DNA from: Pseudeuparius sepicola
Taxonomy: Eukaryota > Arthropoda > Insecta > Coleoptera > Anthribidae
Assembly: GCA_963920635.1 (NCBI GenBank)
Contig: OY987298.1
Location: forward strand, 145,488,257 to 145,552,256
Direction of reading: 5' to 3'
Length of the DNA: 64,000 nucleotides
Of this stretch, positions 1 to 10,790 are shown piece by piece. Both the position numbers and the translations under genes were made by a program. Under the pieces are notes generated by a model. The model was not told the origin of the DNA, did not search any database, and saw nothing but the letters and a program-made list of their open reading frames with translations. Numbering within the stretch: position 1 is the stretch's first letter; each line of letters begins with the position of its first letter.

Positions 1-986
1 CAACTTTTATATACGTCGGACGTATAAATAGCCACTTTGTGTTTTTATAATAAATATATAATATAAATAAACGCGAACATTAATAGAATATTGCATTTTT
101 CTCATGGCCTACAGTGATTAAAATATTTATCTAGGTATATGATTGTGAATAAAATAGTATACATATAGTCCTCCTTACGGCAGAATGCGTGCGATGCAAG
201 GGGGAAGAACTTGTAAATATTATAGAATTAGTCACCGTTTAGGGCCGTAGCTCAATTTTGTGTAACTCACTGACTTAATTTTCATATAATTGTTATTTAA
301 TTTATAGTTAATATTATTCTTAACGATGATGCCTTAGACTATGGAAGAAGGCAAACCCTTATAACATCAGCAATTATTTCTCGTGCTTGGGAATGCAACG
401 TTATTCCCTGTTTACTCATTTTGCGCACGTTAACTCCCGAACATATGAAACGCCACTGAGCTCCCTGCCAATTTTGCCGGCAGCCGAAAAAGTGAGCGCT
501 GTGTGGTAGCCCAAATACGCAGTTAACTTTACGTACTATAGAAACAGGCACAAAACGCGTTGGCTAACTGGTTTTGTCGGCCGGTTCGCTGGCAGAAGTG
601 CTTTGTTGCCGTATTTCAAAGGGGATGGTAGACTCGACGATAACAATGAGTAAGTGGTCGCGTGATGCGAGCTTTATTTTTTCGGTATTACAGAGTTCAG
701 AAATTCGGCTTCAATATGCTAAAACTTGTATTCGCCACTAAATAACGACTACTCGTATAGGAAATCTCGCAACGCCGCCCACATTCTTTAGAAATGTTTT
801 CTTTCCTGCGTGGAACTATACCTCGCCAGAAGTTTCATTACAGCCTCAGGCTATTGCTGATCTCGACGCTATGAGCCTCGGTCGTTCTAACATATCCCTT
901 GGCTATGATGAACAGTTTTCCACCTTGATATGTAATTTACAATAGAAATCGTTGTTGAGTTTGATGTTTTTTCTTTGTTGCTTTAG
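1..986. other. Upstream flank or intron of zinc-finger gene
   Basis: No convincing exon is seen here. At about 403-520 (+) there are decayed zinc-finger-like words (HMKRH, then a stop, then CQFC), broken by in-frame stops. They could be a dead finger exon or chance. The earlier fingers of the gene at 987 must lie to the left of the window or here in a form I cannot recognise. Confidence 0.3.
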
Positions 987-1204
987 GTTTGTAAATGGTG
1001 GCCATCTTCACACTCACATGAGAACGCACACCGGTGAAAAAAATCACATTTGCGCGGCTTGCAGTAAAGCTTTTGCCACTGCACAACAACTGACAAAACA
1101 CACCATCGCGATACACACATCAGAGAGGCCATATGGGTGTACTTATTGTACGAAGAGATTCGCCAGTTCGAGTAACTTGAATACACATATTCGAATACAC
1201 ACTG
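987..1204 (+). CDS. C2H2 zinc-finger protein, internal exon
   Basis: This exon encodes the end of one finger (HLHTHMRTH), then two complete C2H2 fingers (CAACSKAFATAQQLTKH with an H-x4-H end, and CTYCTKRFASSSNLNTH). They are joined by the usual linkers (HTGEK, HTSERPY). The acceptor is the tttag at 982-986 and the donor is GTGAGT at 1205-1210. The exon ends after ACT G, and the next exon at 3439 supplies GC GAG AAA, which rebuilds the linker T-G-E-K exactly. That phase match is the main proof that the two exons belong together. The first half of the N-terminal finger must come from an upstream exon. Such proteins bind DNA in the nucleus, usually as transcription regulators. The family is too large to name an ortholog from three fingers. 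Confidence 0.88.
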
Positions 1205-1669
1205 GTGAGTAATAAATTAACTTGTCTTTCATTTTTCAGGAAATCAGCTTCAAATGAAAACTAGAAAATCAGATTTTTCTGATCCACTCGTTAACAATTC
1301 TCATTCCATAGCAGTAGGAAACAATAACTGTTATCTTAATTCATTTGGTTGGAAATTGTATTGGGATTTTTGAAAATGCGATTTTAATTTATTTGAACAT
1401 GCGGCATTCTAATGTCACAAAAAAATGTAAATTGGGTTTGAAAGCGTTCTGAATAAGAATTTTGTCAAAAAAAAGGTAATAGACTTTTTGACCCAAACTT
1501 TGGGTTTTAGGCCTTGACTTGCATTTTTTTTAAATATCTCCGATACTTTTTTGGAAATCTATTGAACAAAAAAGTTTTTGAAAATTGGAGTGCATAAGTC
1601 TTAATTAGAACACCATATTATATCGCTGGAAATGGAAAAACCGTTAGATTTTAAAAATGCAAAAATATT

Positions 1670-2030
1670 CAGGGTGTTCTGATTAAGAGTCAATATTCAA
1701 CATTTTGACCCACAAAATGGCTCTTTTCGATCTGTAGCCAGCAACACGCATATTTTTAAACTTTTTATCAATACAAACTTTAATCTAAGTAATTACTCAC
1801 ATTTTGAGACAAGAATTATTTAAAAATATTTTATCACAATGCTCGTCATTAGGCTTTTTGCGCAAATGCTAATGACGGCCATTGTGATAAATATTTTTAA
1901 ATAATTTTTGTCTTAAAATGTGAGTAATTACTTACATTAAGGTTTGTATTGATCAAAAGTTTAAAATTGTGTGTGTTGCTGGCTACAGATCGAAAAAAGC
2001 CATTTTATGGGTCAAAATGTTGAATCAGCA
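1670..2030. mobile_element. Foldback element in zinc-finger intron
   Basis: The two halves are near-perfect inverted copies. About 1690-1830 (TTTTGACCCACAAAATGGC, CTGTAGCCAGCAACAC, CACATTTTGAGACAAGAA) is mirrored at about 1875-2028. The loop is near 1845-1865. The left end reads TATTCAGGGTGTTC, like the CAGGGTG termini of other foldbacks in this window. The right end has decayed. Confidence 0.75.
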
Positions 2031-2639
2031 CGTATGTGCTGTACGTTGAGTCTTAAGAAATCATAAGCATGGTGCGCCAGGGTTTTCTTGAGAAGTTAAA
2101 GGGGGAGGGGGAGTGACTGACATTTACAATCATAGGCCAGGGAAATTACGGTAAAAAATAACGAAACCTAGACAAAATTCATAACCACATTTTTATAATG
2201 CCATCACAAAATATTGGTAATAAATGAACGCCAGAATTGTTTTTTATACAAAATAAACATACGCGTGTGGGCGTTTTTTAGAAAAATACATTTTCTTGTT
2301 GTAATAAAGACGGCATAAATATTAACTGCGAATTTTAAGCTGCATTTATTAGTAAGTAAGGTATATAAAGTTGAGATTGATAAATTAAACAGGTTACGTT
2401 TGCGCAAGTATCCGAATGATGTAAAAATGACATTTTGCATAATATTTTATTGGGCAAAAATAATTTATAATTACCTTAAAAATCAAGTATTAACAGTTTG
2501 TTCTGAAATTAAACATATTGTTTCGCCGGAAATCGCATTTTAAAGAAATTTTAAGCTGTCTTTGAGAGCAAAATTATTAACTGGCTGATTTTTGTTAAAC
2601 TTTGTAAGTGGATACTAAGTCTTGTTAATTTTTTTGAAA

Positions 2640-3350
2640 TTAAACAAAAATTGGAAACGGAAGTACACAAATGACAAATGACAGTTATGACCTACATGCG
2701 CCCTAAATAAATGTTTAATTTAGCTATATGTGATTTAATATAGTTATATTGTAAAAAGTTAAACAAAAAAAACAGTTAATATTTTTGCTTTTTCTAAAGA
2801 AATGACAAGTGACAGTTGACCTATATGCGCCCTAAATAAATGTTCAATTTCGCTATATATGATTCGATATAGTTATATTGTAAAAAGTTATACAAACAAA
2901 AAACAGGTAATATTTTTGCCTATTCTATACCAATGAGAAGTGCCAGCTGACGTACATGCGGCTCAGATAAATGTTTAATTTTGTATAAGTTACATTCCAT
3001 TTCTAAAAGGGAATGATCATCTGCAATAAAAACGTAGTTAATATTTTTGCTTTTGCCGAAATAGAAAATTATCCGATTTTTATCTTTCTTTGTCGATCTA
3101 AGTTACTTCCATATTCTTAAAATGTTTAATTTCTTAATATGTGTTAGCAAGGGAAGTTTTTTACCTAAAGACTCTAAAAAAATCCAGTTAACATTTTTGC
3201 TCGAAATTTCTAACGAAAAATAGGTGTTTTTTTTTTTTTGAAGTAACTCAAGGTTCCGTTTTTCAAAATGTTTAATTTTTGGTTTCTACCAATGTATTTA
3301 CTTATAACTTTGATATGGTAAAACAAAATTGCAGTTAATATTTTTGTCTA
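2640..3350. repeat. Diverged tandem repeat, ~130-150 bp unit
   Basis: The word GTTAATATTTTTGC or a close variant recurs at about 2774, 2906, 3036, 3186 and 3333. Shared context includes ATGCGCCCTAAATAAATG, AATGTTTAATTT and ATATAGTTATATTGTAAAAA. The first units are clearly alike and later ones are more degenerate. The last unit ends about 90 bp before the terminal-exon acceptor. Confidence 0.7.
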
Positions 3351-3438
3351 GGTCAAATTCTATTTTCCCTGGCCTATCAATCGCGCTGTCTAAAGTGTCC
3401 CTTGTCCCAAATCCTACTTTTGATTTTTCTTGGTTTAG

Positions 3439-3611
3439 GCGAGAAAAACTATCACTGCGACCAATGTGGGAAGGCATTTTCAACAAAAGCCCAACTAATC
3501 CAGCACATGATGGTGCATACGGGCGAAAAGCATTTCCTGTGCGAAATTTGCAATAAACTGTTCTCGCAAAAAGCGCATTTGGTGCGCCATATGAGAGTCC
3601 ATCGAACGTAA
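3439..3611 (+). CDS. C2H2 zinc-finger protein, terminal exon
   Basis: This is the last coding exon. The acceptor is TTTAG at 3434-3438. It encodes linker G-E-K, then two canonical C2H2 fingers (CDQCGKAFSTKAQLIQH and CEICNKLFSQKAHLVRH). The protein stops five residues after the last histidine pair (VHRT, TAA at 3609-3611). With the exon at 987 it makes at least five fingers in tandem, so the protein ends on its finger array with no C-terminal effector domain. The 3' UTR follows; ATTAAA at 3831-3836 is a possible poly(A) signal. Confidence 0.9.
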
Positions 3612-5239
3612 CTATAAAGATCCACAACAGATCGATAGATATTTGTACAAATGTATATATTTTCTTAGGGTAATAAGTGTTTACATGGGAGAATTCGATG
3701 AAAGAATGTCACAATTGACATTGTCTTTATAGTAGTGTATCAAAAAGAAAAGCTGTCATATTGTTTTTATTTGAATGCTCTTTACCTGCCTTAAATGTTA
3801 TAAGAAATAATTAAGAAAAATATTTTTTTTATTAAAACGAACAAATATTTTACGTGGGTTTTATTTACACTTTATTCCTAATAATAATTAATTTTCATTA
3901 GACGAAGTTGAAATAATTATTAAAATAATTTGTTTATCATTATATTACACTGTAAATACATAAAAAGTTTAGGTTACGTAAATTAAATATATGTAATTAC
4001 TAAGTATTTATATGTATATTTTCTATTGATTATTAAAATTTTATATAAAAGACATGTTTTTTTTATTATTTTTTCCCATACACAGTGAATCCCAAAAGTA
4101 TGACAAATAAATTATTATTTTACTAAATTACTGTACAGTATGTATGCCTAGGGTTAGAGCTGAGCATGAGGGTTAGAGTGGGCCTGGGCAAAATGGAAAA
4201 CTTTTCTTGATAAAAAGTTTTTTCATAAATCAGATACTAAAAACCAGAGAGAAAATAACTGAAACGCTCACTAGAAATGACATTTCTTAATTTGGTAATC
4301 CAAGGTTGGCAGCATTGTTTTGAGGCGCGTCCAGGGGCGTAATTAGCATTTCCCACCGAAAAGTCGGTCATATTGGGCGCACACGTCATTGGCTGTCAAA
4401 TGCACGAGGGCCGTTGTCAAATGTCATTTTGTGTTGCCACCACAAATTTCGCTTTCCCCCTAGAATGCACTCTAAATCCCAAAGAATCATTGAGGTACCT
4501 ACCTCAATGCATAGAATGCACACACAATATGGCGGCTATCCGGGCGGGCGCCAGCGCCCTCTGTCGGATGGCTAAAAATTGATGGAGGCCTAACCTACAT
4601 ATATATTTTGTGGGTGGAGGGAGGAGGGACTAGGTCCCAATGGTGGTCCAGTTTATTTTACGAGAGCCGTTGCTTCAAAGAACAAAGTTTAATGTTAATT
4701 TCTATCTATTTAAATTTAGGATTCGTGTGCGTAAACGTAAATTCTGTCGCCTATCAAAAATAACAATATGGCTGCCGCTTACCGAATTCTAGGGTCATGA
4801 CATATTTACCTGTCATAATCTAGTGTGCAATTAAAGAGTGTTTATCACTTCAACAATATAGGTACTTATGAAGAAGTAGCTGAGACACCACTGGATTCTC
4901 TCGAGGGCTGAAATCTTTAAGAAATTCGTCACGGTAGCAAATGATTTCGTGGATTTCATTTTTTACATCTTTTGATAGGTACCTACATTTTGAGATTTTG
5001 ATAAAGCACAAAACCAAGCACACATCAAGCTACACGGATCACGGTAGATATCACGATAGAAGATTGCCTGCGAAAAAATTGACTAATTAAAATCTACCTG
5101 GTGTGTCTTTCACGTCACGGGAACGGAATACGGAATCCCCTTATTAAGAACGCCCCATGGGCCAGGAGGACAATTTCCTACACTCACAGAACATAATTGG
5201 TTCACTAATGGAACGCAACCTCACCACGGAAACTACTGA
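3612..5239. other. Intergenic, zinc-finger gene to antizyme
   Basis: This holds the 3' UTR of the zinc-finger gene, then AT-rich sequence. Around 4320-4620 it is more GC-rich, with no open frame I can assign. I see no gene or transposon boundaries here. Confidence 0.4.
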
Positions 5240-5514
5240 TTTATGAACGCAACACCTCGTGCGCATTCCCGATCACCTGATCCCAGCCAATCGCACGGCT
5301 TCCACTCGCCGTCCCTCCGCCAATCACCCCGCTCGCTTCGCCCACGTGACTACTCCCTGTCCTCCGCTGTCAGACGTCAAAAAGTCCAAACGCCCTTATC
5401 TCGCAAGTTGGAGGTGGAGTGGGAATGTCCGTCAAGTTTTCGCCATTATCCTGCAAATCGTCGCCTGAGACAGTGCCAGTGTTTATTTTAAAAACGTTCC
5501 GTTCTGCTTAAATT
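5240..5514 (+). promoter_or_regulatory. Antizyme promoter and 5' UTR region
   Basis: This is a locally GC- and CpG-richer block directly before the antizyme start codon. It has an E-box CACGTG at about 5343-5348 and CCAAT motifs at about 5286 and 5320. The start of transcription cannot be fixed by eye. Confidence 0.45.
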
Positions 5515-5621
5515 ATGTTTATGAGTGTTTCCGCTGCTGTTGGTTCAGAAACTAGTAGTACGGACGGTAATTCGGGTTTAAGTGACGAAGCTATGCCAGC
5601 CATTATGATGAGTAGTAATTC
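5515..5621 (+). CDS. OAZ: Ornithine decarboxylase antizyme, exon 1 (ORF1 start)
   Basis: This first coding exon starts at ATG 5515 (M-F-M-S-V-S), with a second in-frame ATG at 5521. It encodes about 35 residues rich in Ser, Thr and Gly and ends TC|GTGAGT at 5621/5622. The split codon is completed by the first base of exon 2 at 17787 (TC+G = Ser), giving a continuous Ser-rich stretch. Short ORF1 segments of this kind are typical of antizymes and are poorly conserved. The assignment therefore rests on the exact phase join, the CpG-rich leader just upstream and the certain identity of exons 2 and 3. Joined, the protein is about 70 residues before the frameshift plus 135 after it, 205 in all, slightly shorter than usual for the family. 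Confidence 0.82.
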
Positions 5622-7028
5622 GTGAGTGGAAATAATAATTTTTTAATTCAGTTTTGTTATCGCCAGTCGTGGCGTGGGGCGCAAATCAGTGAAAGTTCAC
5701 GACGGAGCATACTTGTAAAGCGATATCTGGTCATATCGCACGATTTATTTCTTCATGCGTATTTGTATAAAAATAGAGGTCGATAATGTTAAAAGGTCAT
5801 TGTCGACCAACACGCCAGCAGTAACGATTTTACAAAAAAAGACGATCTTTTTTCAACAGAAATAAAAAACGTGTCGAACCACGATACAACCTGTGTACTT
5901 ATCGTGAGTTGAACGTTCCATGTGTTTCGAGATATTGTTCTAGAAACGTCTAGTTGGGGTCACTGGATTGAGCCTGTTTTCTTTTGCTTATACCAACCAG
6001 ACCCAGTTCTACATGGCCTACTATGCAAACAAATGGCCAAAATAAACTGGCCAATAATTGATAATTTTGGGTTAATTACTCATCAATATTCACCATTATA
6101 ATATTATGCTCCTAAATTGAAAACGTGTTTAACGTGTAAACAAACAGAAATAGGTAATATAAAAAAATTAGCAAGCATGCTGTTTATACACCGATGCTAG
6201 AGTCTAGAGTCCCCATACTCGTTCTGGTTTATAGGGTCTCTAATTGACGGATACTACCTAACTACACACATATTTTTTCATAGCAGATATAACTTTTTTT
6301 TATATTTTTTATATTTATCGTTTGAGTAGGTTACCTATGACTGTGACATGACCCTCTAGAAATTTTTGTTTTGTTGTGTTGGCAGTGAACCTGCCTATTT
6401 TATTTTCTCTGAATTTTCTAGTTTTTTCAATGGGTAACTAGCTACGTGTGCTTTTACCGATTAATCTAATAGTTTGTACCTTTTCTGCTACACTTAATCT
6501 TTCATATTATTCGAATTAAATTCTGGGCAGGGCCCTACTAATATTTTTCTTAAATTAATGGAGCCTTCTCCCCCCTAACTCCGCCACTGGTTGTGGGACA
6601 CGGAAATTTCCCTAATTATGCCAAATAACAGGACACTATTTATGTACCAGTTACCAGAGTTGTTGCAAATATCTCGAAAAGGTTACTAAGATATTTGTAA
6701 ACAATCGAATTGTTCTCCAAAACTTCAACGCGAAAACGGTAATGAATTGGATACCAAGATTATATGGGATTCTTCTTGCCCCAAAGGACGCTCTATTATG
6801 TACCTACCCTTTTTCGTTTGGACCATGATTTATGGGACACCCTGTATATGTCGAATTTTACTCGGCTCTTCATAGGTACCTAGATTGCCGCAAGCAAACG
6901 CGGGCACAAACCATTAAACGAATTTTTGAAGAACTTTGTTATAAAATTATTAGTGGATTGTCATACTGATTTTATATTATTGGTACTTTGAAATCCTTGA
7001 AATAAGTTTTAACAAAAAGCGATTTAAA
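5622..7028. other. Antizyme intron 1, left part
   Basis: Intron sequence with no gene or clear element boundaries that I can support. Confidence 0.4.
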
Positions 7029-7035
7029 CTTATAT

Positions 7036-7331
7036 CAAAGTCTAGAGAATACTATTCTCTAGACTTCTAGACCAAAGTCTAGAGAATACTATAAGTCGGC
7101 TCACTTCTTTGTTCTCTCGGAGAAAACAACAATTTTTAGCGACTGGTCGTAAATCAGCCTCGAACCGCTCTCAGCTACACTGTGTAAGCTTATTTTCTTA
7201 TTAAATAAGATATCGATCGCCGTACTCCGATGACGGCGGGCCGAGGGAGCGAGAGAGGGCAAGGGGGAAACGTTTGTTTACACAAGGCCGAGTGCCCCGA
7301 CTTTTAGTGTTCTCTAGACTTCTAGACTTTG
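7036..7331. mobile_element. Short inverted-repeat transposon, 7-bp target duplication
   Basis: The ends are inverted copies built on CAAAGTCTAGAGAA-ACTA. They are flanked by the direct repeat CTTATAT (7029-7035 and 7332-7338). The left end is duplicated as a small hairpin. A single related end (TCAAAGTCTAGAGAATA) sits at about 11304. Confidence 0.7.
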
Positions 7332-7390
7332 CTTATATTCTGCGACCTGTTTTGCAAATTTCTGAAGCCTGCGATAACCCTTTGCATATC

Positions 7391-8531
7391 CAGAGCTGGG
7401 TCAATTACAATTAAAAACTGACCAATTACAATTCCAATTCCTTTTGTAGGAATGTAATTAGATCCAATTACAATTCCTTTGATATTTTGAAATGTAATTG
7501 AATTACAATTACTTGTATTTGGAATTGGAATTGATGTAAACAATTACTTTTTCAATTACTTCTTGTTTGCTTTATTTTCTATTAAATTTGTAGGCACCAA
7601 AATAAGGTAGGTACTTACCTAGTTACTTAAAAAACCATAACTGATAACTTAACTATATTAAGCATTATTTGTTCTGCGATGCAAAAAAATTCTAGTCTTT
7701 GTGTCATTGTAAATGGAAAATATTCAAATTAAAATAAATAAAATGTACAGTATTTTAATGAACAAAACGAATTTTATTCAGTAGGTAACAGTATAATATA
7801 GTAATACCTATGTCTAAAAACACAACGGCCTCACAGAGTCACAGCTCAGTTGCTATGAAAATAAAACTGAAAATAAACGGCTACATGAATGGAGAAATAA
7901 ATATACAAAAAAAATCTTAAGGCCGTGCCATATGGGCTTTACAAGAGATATAAGAAAAATAAAAAAACAGGCTTCATTGTTAAGACAATAGGCATTACGA
8001 ATTGACTAGATAGAGAATACAGAACAATTGTTATGACTTGCCAGTGACGCGTAAATAGTAAATGGGAGTGGCATAAGAAAGAAAACATTATTGCGGACTT
8101 TGTCAGTGATGACGCATTTATTTTGCATTGCATTTTGTTGGCCAGGTTGGCCCAAACAACGTTGCAATATTTCCAAAATCAATCCAGGTTTCCCCGATTA
8201 ATCAGCTCGGGCCGTCGCCGGCCGGCACCGCAAGAGGAGATTGTGTAAGTAATTGTAATTGAAAAAAGTAATTGTAATTGGACAAGTAATTGTAATTGGA
8301 AAAGTAATTGTAATTGAAACAGTAATTGTATTAAAGGAATTTTAAAAAGGAATTGCAATTCTCGGAAGTAATTGATTTTAAATTACAAGTACAATTCCTT
8401 TTCAAAAAGTACTTGATATTAAATTACAATTACTGTCTATATTTCAAAAGTAATTCCAACTAAGTACAATTCCATGAAAAGGAATTAATTGACAGTTCAA
8501 TTACTTTCGCCTAATTACTTGCCCAGCTCTG
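7391..8531. mobile_element. Non-autonomous hAT-type transposon, AATTACAATT-rich
   Basis: The element begins CAGAGCTGGG and ends CCCAGCTCTG. It is flanked by the perfect 8-bp duplication TGCATATC (7383-7390 and 8532-8539), the hallmark of hAT insertions. Both subterminal regions are filled with variants of AATTACAATT in opposite orientations, plausibly transposase-binding sites. The middle (about 7560-8240) has no transposase reading frame, so it would depend on an enzyme supplied elsewhere. Confidence 0.9.
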
Positions 8532-8539
8532 TGCATATC

Positions 8540-8970
8540 CGACATCCATGAGCGTCGTGAAGGCATTTGCCAGGGGGGTTATAAATGTAAAAAATTGAAA
8601 TTGAATTTAACGAATAAAATTCTCGAAGCATAAATATTACCTACTGTCAACTGGTGTTAACTATGGGCCCATAATCATTTGTAGCCAAGAAGTACCTACT
8701 TATTCCTATCTCTTTTATAGAACCAGTGTCACCAATAGAAATTTGTTTTGGTGTTAGCCCATAAAAGTAGATCTTATACAAAAGAAGCAGAGGCGTTTGT
8801 TTACTAAAATGAGACATAGGAAATTACAAAATCACAACATTATGATGCAAGTATTTTTTTCCTATTTTTCTCAATGTAGGGGGGTTTGAACCCTCAAACC
8901 ATCTACAGCTCTGGGTTTACGTATCGGCCAGGCCAGGCGGGGTCTCGTGGAATGGATAGTTGACAATAAT
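8540..8970. other. Antizyme intron 1, unassigned
   Basis: Unassigned intron DNA between two transposons. Confidence 0.35.
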
Positions 8971-9198
8971 ACAGTTTGTTCAGCGAATGTTCGGCCCTAC
9001 GTCATAAAAGATGGAGCAATCACGAACGTATCATGTTTAGTTGTAACGTGTCCTACTCAAACGAACTACCGTCTTTGTCTAAAAGCGCATGTTCAACCCC
9101 CCACAATACCTGGTTTTGTTATATCTTGATGTGCGTGACAAAGACAGAACATCCCGGTAATGTCTTTGACCTCCCAAGCGTAGTTTGGGGGTTTTGTC

Positions 9199-9231
9199 CC
9201 AAGAACCGTAAACCAGATTTACGGTTCTTGG
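9199..9231. repeat. Hairpin with 14-bp arms
   Basis: CCAAGAACCGTAAA and its exact complement are separated by five bases. The direct repeat GTTTTGTCC lies on both sides (9191-9199 and 9231-9239). Confidence 0.75.
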
Positions 9232-9269
9232 TTTTGTCCAAATAGCCCATTATTAGATGTTATTTGTGT

Positions 9270-9313
9270 ATAGGCAACTAAAACAACACCTAGGTGTTGT
9301 TTTAGTTGCCTAT
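9270..9313. repeat. Perfect 44-bp palindrome
   Basis: 22-bp arms meet with no spacer at CCTAGG (centre 9291/9292). The left arm contains GGCAACTAAAACAACACC. Confidence 0.9.
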
Positions 9314-9562
9314 CTTCAATTCAAATGCTAATTATTAATATTTTTGCTGTACATTATTAACAATGCCAAGATAAAATCTGTAATAAAGGAGCAATTCCCC
9401 TTGATTTGACAGTAAAGACAATATTTTTTCTACTCCTGTTAAAAAATAAGTATTCACCATTTTTTGAATCTACCTTCTTATGCAACCCAATTTACACGCC
9501 ATTAAATTCTAAAAATAACAACGCGCCACTGACTTTTTGACAGTGCACTGGAGTTTTGGCAT

Positions 9563-10731
9563 CAAGGCCTACTATAAAGACAGGCCCTGGCGCACAAAAA
9601 TCACGTGACCATCTTAGTCAGACGTTACATGTCATTTGTCACATAACTGAAAGCGGCAGCTTGGGTTTTGATAAGTTTTCAATGTTTAAAGTGTTTTTAA
9701 ACGTCTTAGTTTATATTTTAGAAACAAGTTTGTGTCTAGTGCGCGTGTGTCCTGGAGGAGGGGAACCGCCCAGGTGTTATTATTGGCCTCTGGGTGTCTG
9801 GGTGCGAGTCGTGCCGTCCAAGAGTATTGGTGCCGCTCGCACCGACGCGACGCGTTAGCGCTGTTAAGGGGAATTCTCCCCCGAACCACAGAATAATGGG
9901 ACAGTATTGGACAGTGGAACCTGAGACACAGAGGGGTGAACTGATTACGGGAGATTCGCGAGTTCAGGTCCGGGTGGCTGGAAGCCGTTCCCGTTGACCA
10001 CGTTCGGGTTGTGTATTTGTTTTATTCACCATTCACCTTGTGCGAAATAAATCAGTGTTGTAACATACTCGAGGATTTTCGTTGTCGACCTACGCCCTGA
10101 TAATATGGTCTTTCACGCTGCCGATCAACTGAGACCTCGTCAATATTTACAGTACTGAGGTTAGTTTTCATTTTTATTTCTGGTAAACAATAACCTAAAT
10201 ACCAAATATTGGGTCTGTTTATACATATTACAAAAGCCAGGAAGAAAGTGTCGCCATAACAAACATTTGTTTTGCCTCGGGATGAAAATTTCCGCCCAAA
10301 ATGGATTCGTCAAATTCCAACTGAGATTTAATTTCTAAAAAAAACCTTAAGTATGTGTGGCTAACACATTTTCAAGAAAGTGAAACAATTAAAGTGGACA
10401 AATGTGTTGTGGGTGGAAAATACCTATAGAGAATATCACCTAAGCTAAAGGAACAATTTTTGAGAATGTGCCAAAATATTGTGCAGTGCAGTGCCGTTTA
10501 ACTCTCAGCCTAAAACAGCTGAGGCAGGTTGAAAATTTTGAAAAAACAATTAGAGAAAGCTTGAATGCACAAAACCAATAATGTAATAGATGAAAGAAAA
10601 CTTGCCAAATTGTTACGAAATTTTTTTTTCTACTTATCTCCAAAAATGCCTTTCATTATATACGACTAAGTCGGTCACGTGACTACGCGATTATGCGTTA
10701 GCGCCGTGGCCTGTCTTTATCGTTGGCCTCG
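9563..10731 (+). mobile_element. Non-autonomous transposon with THAP-domain remains, copy 1
   Basis: Termini CAAGGCC...GGCCTCG form a ~31-bp inverted repeat (core ATAAAGACAGGCC and GGCGC, then TCACGTGACC further in). The flanking 9-bp duplication is TTTTGGCAT (9554-9562 and 10732-10740). A second copy at 59298-60541 has its own 9-bp duplication, which fixes the ends. The right half carries a decayed THAP DNA-binding domain. The left half contains sequence ending in an AATAAA-like region near 10045 and has no assignable protein. THAP domains occur in P-type and other transposases; the 9-bp duplication is longer than the usual 8 bp of P elements, so the superfamily stays open. Confidence 0.8.
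10225..10480 (+). pseudogene. Decayed THAP zinc-binding domain
   Basis: Fragments in shifting frames read LPRDENFRPKWIRQIP, then LTHFQESETIKVDKCVVGGK. These fit the THAP order (FP.D...R.KW...IP, then the C..HF block). The closing LKEGDVPTIF block is clearest in the second copy at about 60240-60270 and matches the diagnostic AVPTIF end of the domain. Stops and frameshifts break it, and the ATG seen in copy 2 is lost here. Confidence 0.7.
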
Positions 10732-10790
10732 TTTTGGCATTTGATGACGTAGGGCCGAGCGTATGGCCGAAGATTCGCTGAACAAACTGT

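Larger units (their letters stand above)
8971..10790. mobile_element. Outer inverted-repeat element holding the THAP element
   Basis: ACAGTTTGTTCAGCGAAT followed by TTCGGCC and CTACGTCAT at 8971-9005 is mirrored at about 10743-10790. The THAP-bearing element (9563-10731) lies inside. No target duplication could be recognised, so the outer limits are provisional. Confidence 0.5.

Noticed and set aside
9563..10100. Left half of the THAP element as a solo LTR of a retrotransposon
   Set aside because: An AATAAA-like region is present, but no matching LTR ends, primer-binding site or target duplication of LTR size; the 9-bp duplications belong to the whole element.
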